NCBI GenBank assembly: GCA_907165065.1
Contig: OU015541.1
Span: 6,510,001-6,574,000, forward strand
Origin: Caprimulgus europaeus
Taxonomy: Eukaryota > Chordata > Aves > Caprimulgiformes > Caprimulgidae
Direction: 5' to 3'
Length of the DNA stretch: 64,000 nucleotides
The translations under genes and the position numbers were made by a program. Position 1 is the first letter of the stretch. Every line of letters begins with the position of its first letter. The notes beneath the pieces are model-generated. The model searched no databases. It saw nothing but the letters and a program-made list of their open reading frames with translations, and was not told the DNA's origin. This document shows, piece by piece, positions 61,448 to 64,000 of the stretch.

Positions 61448-63970
61448 GTGTTTTCTTTAAAAGCACAGCTTGAAAAAGGAAGTTGCTACTTGAAATTTCA
61501 TCACAGGTCAATCGCTGCATTATGTCCTGGCACTTATTTTTAAGCTTCTACATTGTACTTGATTTACAGAAACTGTTTTGCACTGTAGCTGGCAGGCACT
61601 GAGTCAACAGAAAATCCCCAGAAGGCTTTACCTTAAAGTTGCTTTATCCTGCTGTTCTGGGTAGAAAACAAAATCTTCTATTATTAAAAAATGTATTTAA
61701 AAAACCGGACTTCAAAATAAACAAAAATATGACCCTACACTGGATAAAAACTCTCGGGTATGTATGTTAAAACAGGATATTTCTTATACACTAACATTCA
61801 GTCAGATTTATGCCCAGAAATTAATGAGATTTCTGTAAAACAACATGTAGCCACATCTTGTCCCTTCCCTCTTGGATGGAGACCCCTTGGGGCACTGATC
61901 CTAGCAGTGCTGAAAGGGAGATGCTACTGTGGAGTGCAGAGAAGGAGGAAGAAGCCCTCTTGGTCCAGCCATCCCTTCTGGGTCCCATGGCAGCCAGGAT
62001 CTAGTTTGTCGTTTACTCCTTGCAGCAGGTGAGAATGTTTAACACTGTTAATGTTTAATAAGGACAAATGTAAAGAATTCTTAACAGTAAAAAGCTTGAC
62101 TAGACTTGAATAAAAATTTCTCGTTTGCACAGAGAACAGGATTTCTGCATGACTTGGTTTTGTTGTCACAGGAAATGATAGAGCTTGGTGCACACTAGCT
62201 ATGATCTTCACCTAAGTAAGCCAGAAATGTCTTCCTGAATCATGCCAATGTTTATAATAATTGAGATCACATGTGTAGCTGATTGACAGCCAGATTTCTT
62301 GCTCTACATCTCCATGGGTTTATGTTTACACATTCCAGGAGTCTTTTTGCATTAGATTGCTGTCATACTGTTATGATTCAGGTAGGATGGTCCACAGAAT
62401 AAGAATAAGCTGTGCAAAAGCCACATAGCTCTAATTCCTCTGTGGGTAATGGAGATAGAGAGGCTTCAGGTAATGAGACAGGTCTTACATGCAGTGAATT
62501 GCCACCTGGAGAAGCCCGGGTACCTCCTTTGGCTGCACAGGATTCACAGCAATCCTGTGGTCAGTTGGGGAATGTGAGCCAGGATGTATTAGAGGCTGAG
62601 AGCCAGGAAGCAGAGACACAGGAAGACATTAGCCTGTATTGTCCTTGAACAGTTACTTGTGTTCTGCACACCTTCTGCTGCTTTGCTAAATCGACTAGAA
62701 ATGGCTTGGATGATGTGGCTTTAACCTCTCTTTCTTGGTTGATGCTCAGAAGATCTGGGAACATTTATGGACTCATTAGAGTAATATTTCCAGAGCATGA
62801 AGGCTATGTGCAAAACATTCCACACATCTTAGGGCGTCCCATGAGACTGTGCTGGGTAAACAGGGAGTGGCAGGAAGCTTTGGAAGGGTCATGTACAATA
62901 TTGCACTGGCAGCTGCCCAAGAATAAGCCAGAAATCTCGTACCTCACCATTAAACACATTTTATACCACGTCTAGGCCAAAAATATAAAAACCTCACCCT
63001 GCAGAATGATGGGTATATGTAGAATACCTGGAGCCCCATGTTCTTCCTTCAATTGTGAACATTGATTTTTCTTTCAAATCACTTACATGACTATACTGAA
63101 TTTTGGGTGGGTGTTGAAAATTTTATCTGTATTAAATAAGCTTCTTTAACCTGCAGGTAAATGAATGCATTATTAATACAATCTCATGTATTTCCTTAAT
63201 GTACATGCTTCATAATAAAAGCATTTAATTTTTTTTCTAAGTTTTGTTATCCAATCTTGTAGAAAAACATTCTGTTTGGTTGCACCAGTCACATTCTATT
63301 AGGCAATATAACACGATCTGACTTAGTGGCATTTCAGTGGATAATATGACAAAAATTGTTTATTTTTAAGAAAAAACAAAACAAAACAAACACAAGAATG
63401 AGCATTACAAAAATTGTGATGTGTTGAGAGAAAAGCCCCACAGACACAAAATGATAAAGGTCAGGACATAATACTTGAGTCTTGTTTGCAAGTAAAAATA
63501 TCATGCTAACGTGTGGCTGTCAAAAATCTAAGCAAGCCAGACAGACTTCTGACAAATAATTTTGACAGTTCTCATAAGCTGAAAAGTGCCTTTTTTTCTC
63601 TCTTGTCTTTTGAAATTTTTCACTCCTGCTTACAGATGAGCAGAGAGAGAGAGTTAACAGAGACATTAAAACAACAGGGTGCTGTTAAAAATAACTTGTA
63701 CCAAGCGCTGTCTTTTGTGTGCTCTCTGGGGAATGCATTAACTGTCAGTAGTCTTAACTTACTAACCTTCCTGAATTTGCAGTATAGAAAATGATTTGCT
63801 TCTCCTTTGCAAACATTTTTCTTCATACATTATTAAGCAAATTAAGAGATGTTCCCTGTTGTTTTCATGTCTTGGGCAGAATTTAATTCTAGTCTAAAGG
63901 AGACTCTGGTGAAGTTAAGCAGAATGAAGAGTTCAATACTCCATAGAGCAAAAACTGCATTAACTTCTGC

Positions 63971-63996
63971 TTTTTTTTTTTTTTTTTTTTTTTTTT
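63971..63996. repeat. Homopolymer T26
   Basis: Twenty-six consecutive T are followed by CAGT, which reaches the window end. It could be a poly(A) tail of a minus-strand retroposed sequence, a splice-acceptor-like tract, or simple homopolymer expansion. The window edge prevents a decision. Confidence 0.9.
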
Positions 63997-64000
63997 CAGT

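Larger units (their letters stand above)
60441..64000. other. Gene-free right end of the window
   Basis: No gene was recognised. The interval holds an A/C tract at 61401-61447, two neighbouring plus-strand open frames (62412-62648 and 62706-62975) of unknown meaning, an AAAAC-type run at 63369-63391, and a T26 run ending in CAGT at the window edge. Confidence 0.5.

Noticed and set aside
1..64000. tRNA, rRNA, microRNA hairpins, CRISPR arrays, phage or bacterial gene clusters
   Set aside because: No tRNA arms, array periodicity or gene-dense bacterial organisation was found. The composition and repeats are those of a bird-like nuclear genome.

Overview
This is vertebrate nuclear DNA, most likely from a bird. 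It is mostly AT-rich non-coding sequence with one CpG island, one complete intronless receptor coding region and two CR1 retrotransposon fragments. The avian assignment rests on CR1 being the only interspersed repeat family I recognise, on a receptor protein that fits an avian-type melanocortin-3 receptor from memory, and on the compact spacing of genes that lie further apart in mammals. I cannot name the species.

Layout: 1-1058 is probably intron 1 of FAM210B, read on the minus strand, with its first coding exon at 1059-1229 inside a CpG-island promoter (about 1000-1600). Just outside the island lies a diverged direct repeat of about 150 bp (1712-1875 and 2325-2470). From 2471 to 34624 I see no gene, only low-complexity tracts and a 5'-truncated CR1 copy (30242-30830). 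The MC3R coding region is at 34756-35733 on the minus strand, with a candidate poly(A) signal below it and a strong candidate 5'UTR splice acceptor above it. From about 36420 to the end I recognise no gene. That stretch holds an old, decayed CR1 fragment (about 59718-60440), homopurine and homopyrimidine tracts, and microsatellites.

MC3R and FAM210B lie in the same orientation, with FAM210B downstream of MC3R, as on human 20q13. This shared order supports both identifications. The gene-free right part would correspond to the MC3R-CBLN4 interval, which is also gene-poor in mammals. The two genes have no evident functional link: one is a hypothalamic energy-balance receptor and the other a mitochondrial membrane protein. 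There is no operon-like organisation, and I found no new multi-gene system. The items most worth a second look are the repeat next to the FAM210B promoter, the inferred spliced 5'UTR of MC3R, and the recurring G-free A/C tracts.
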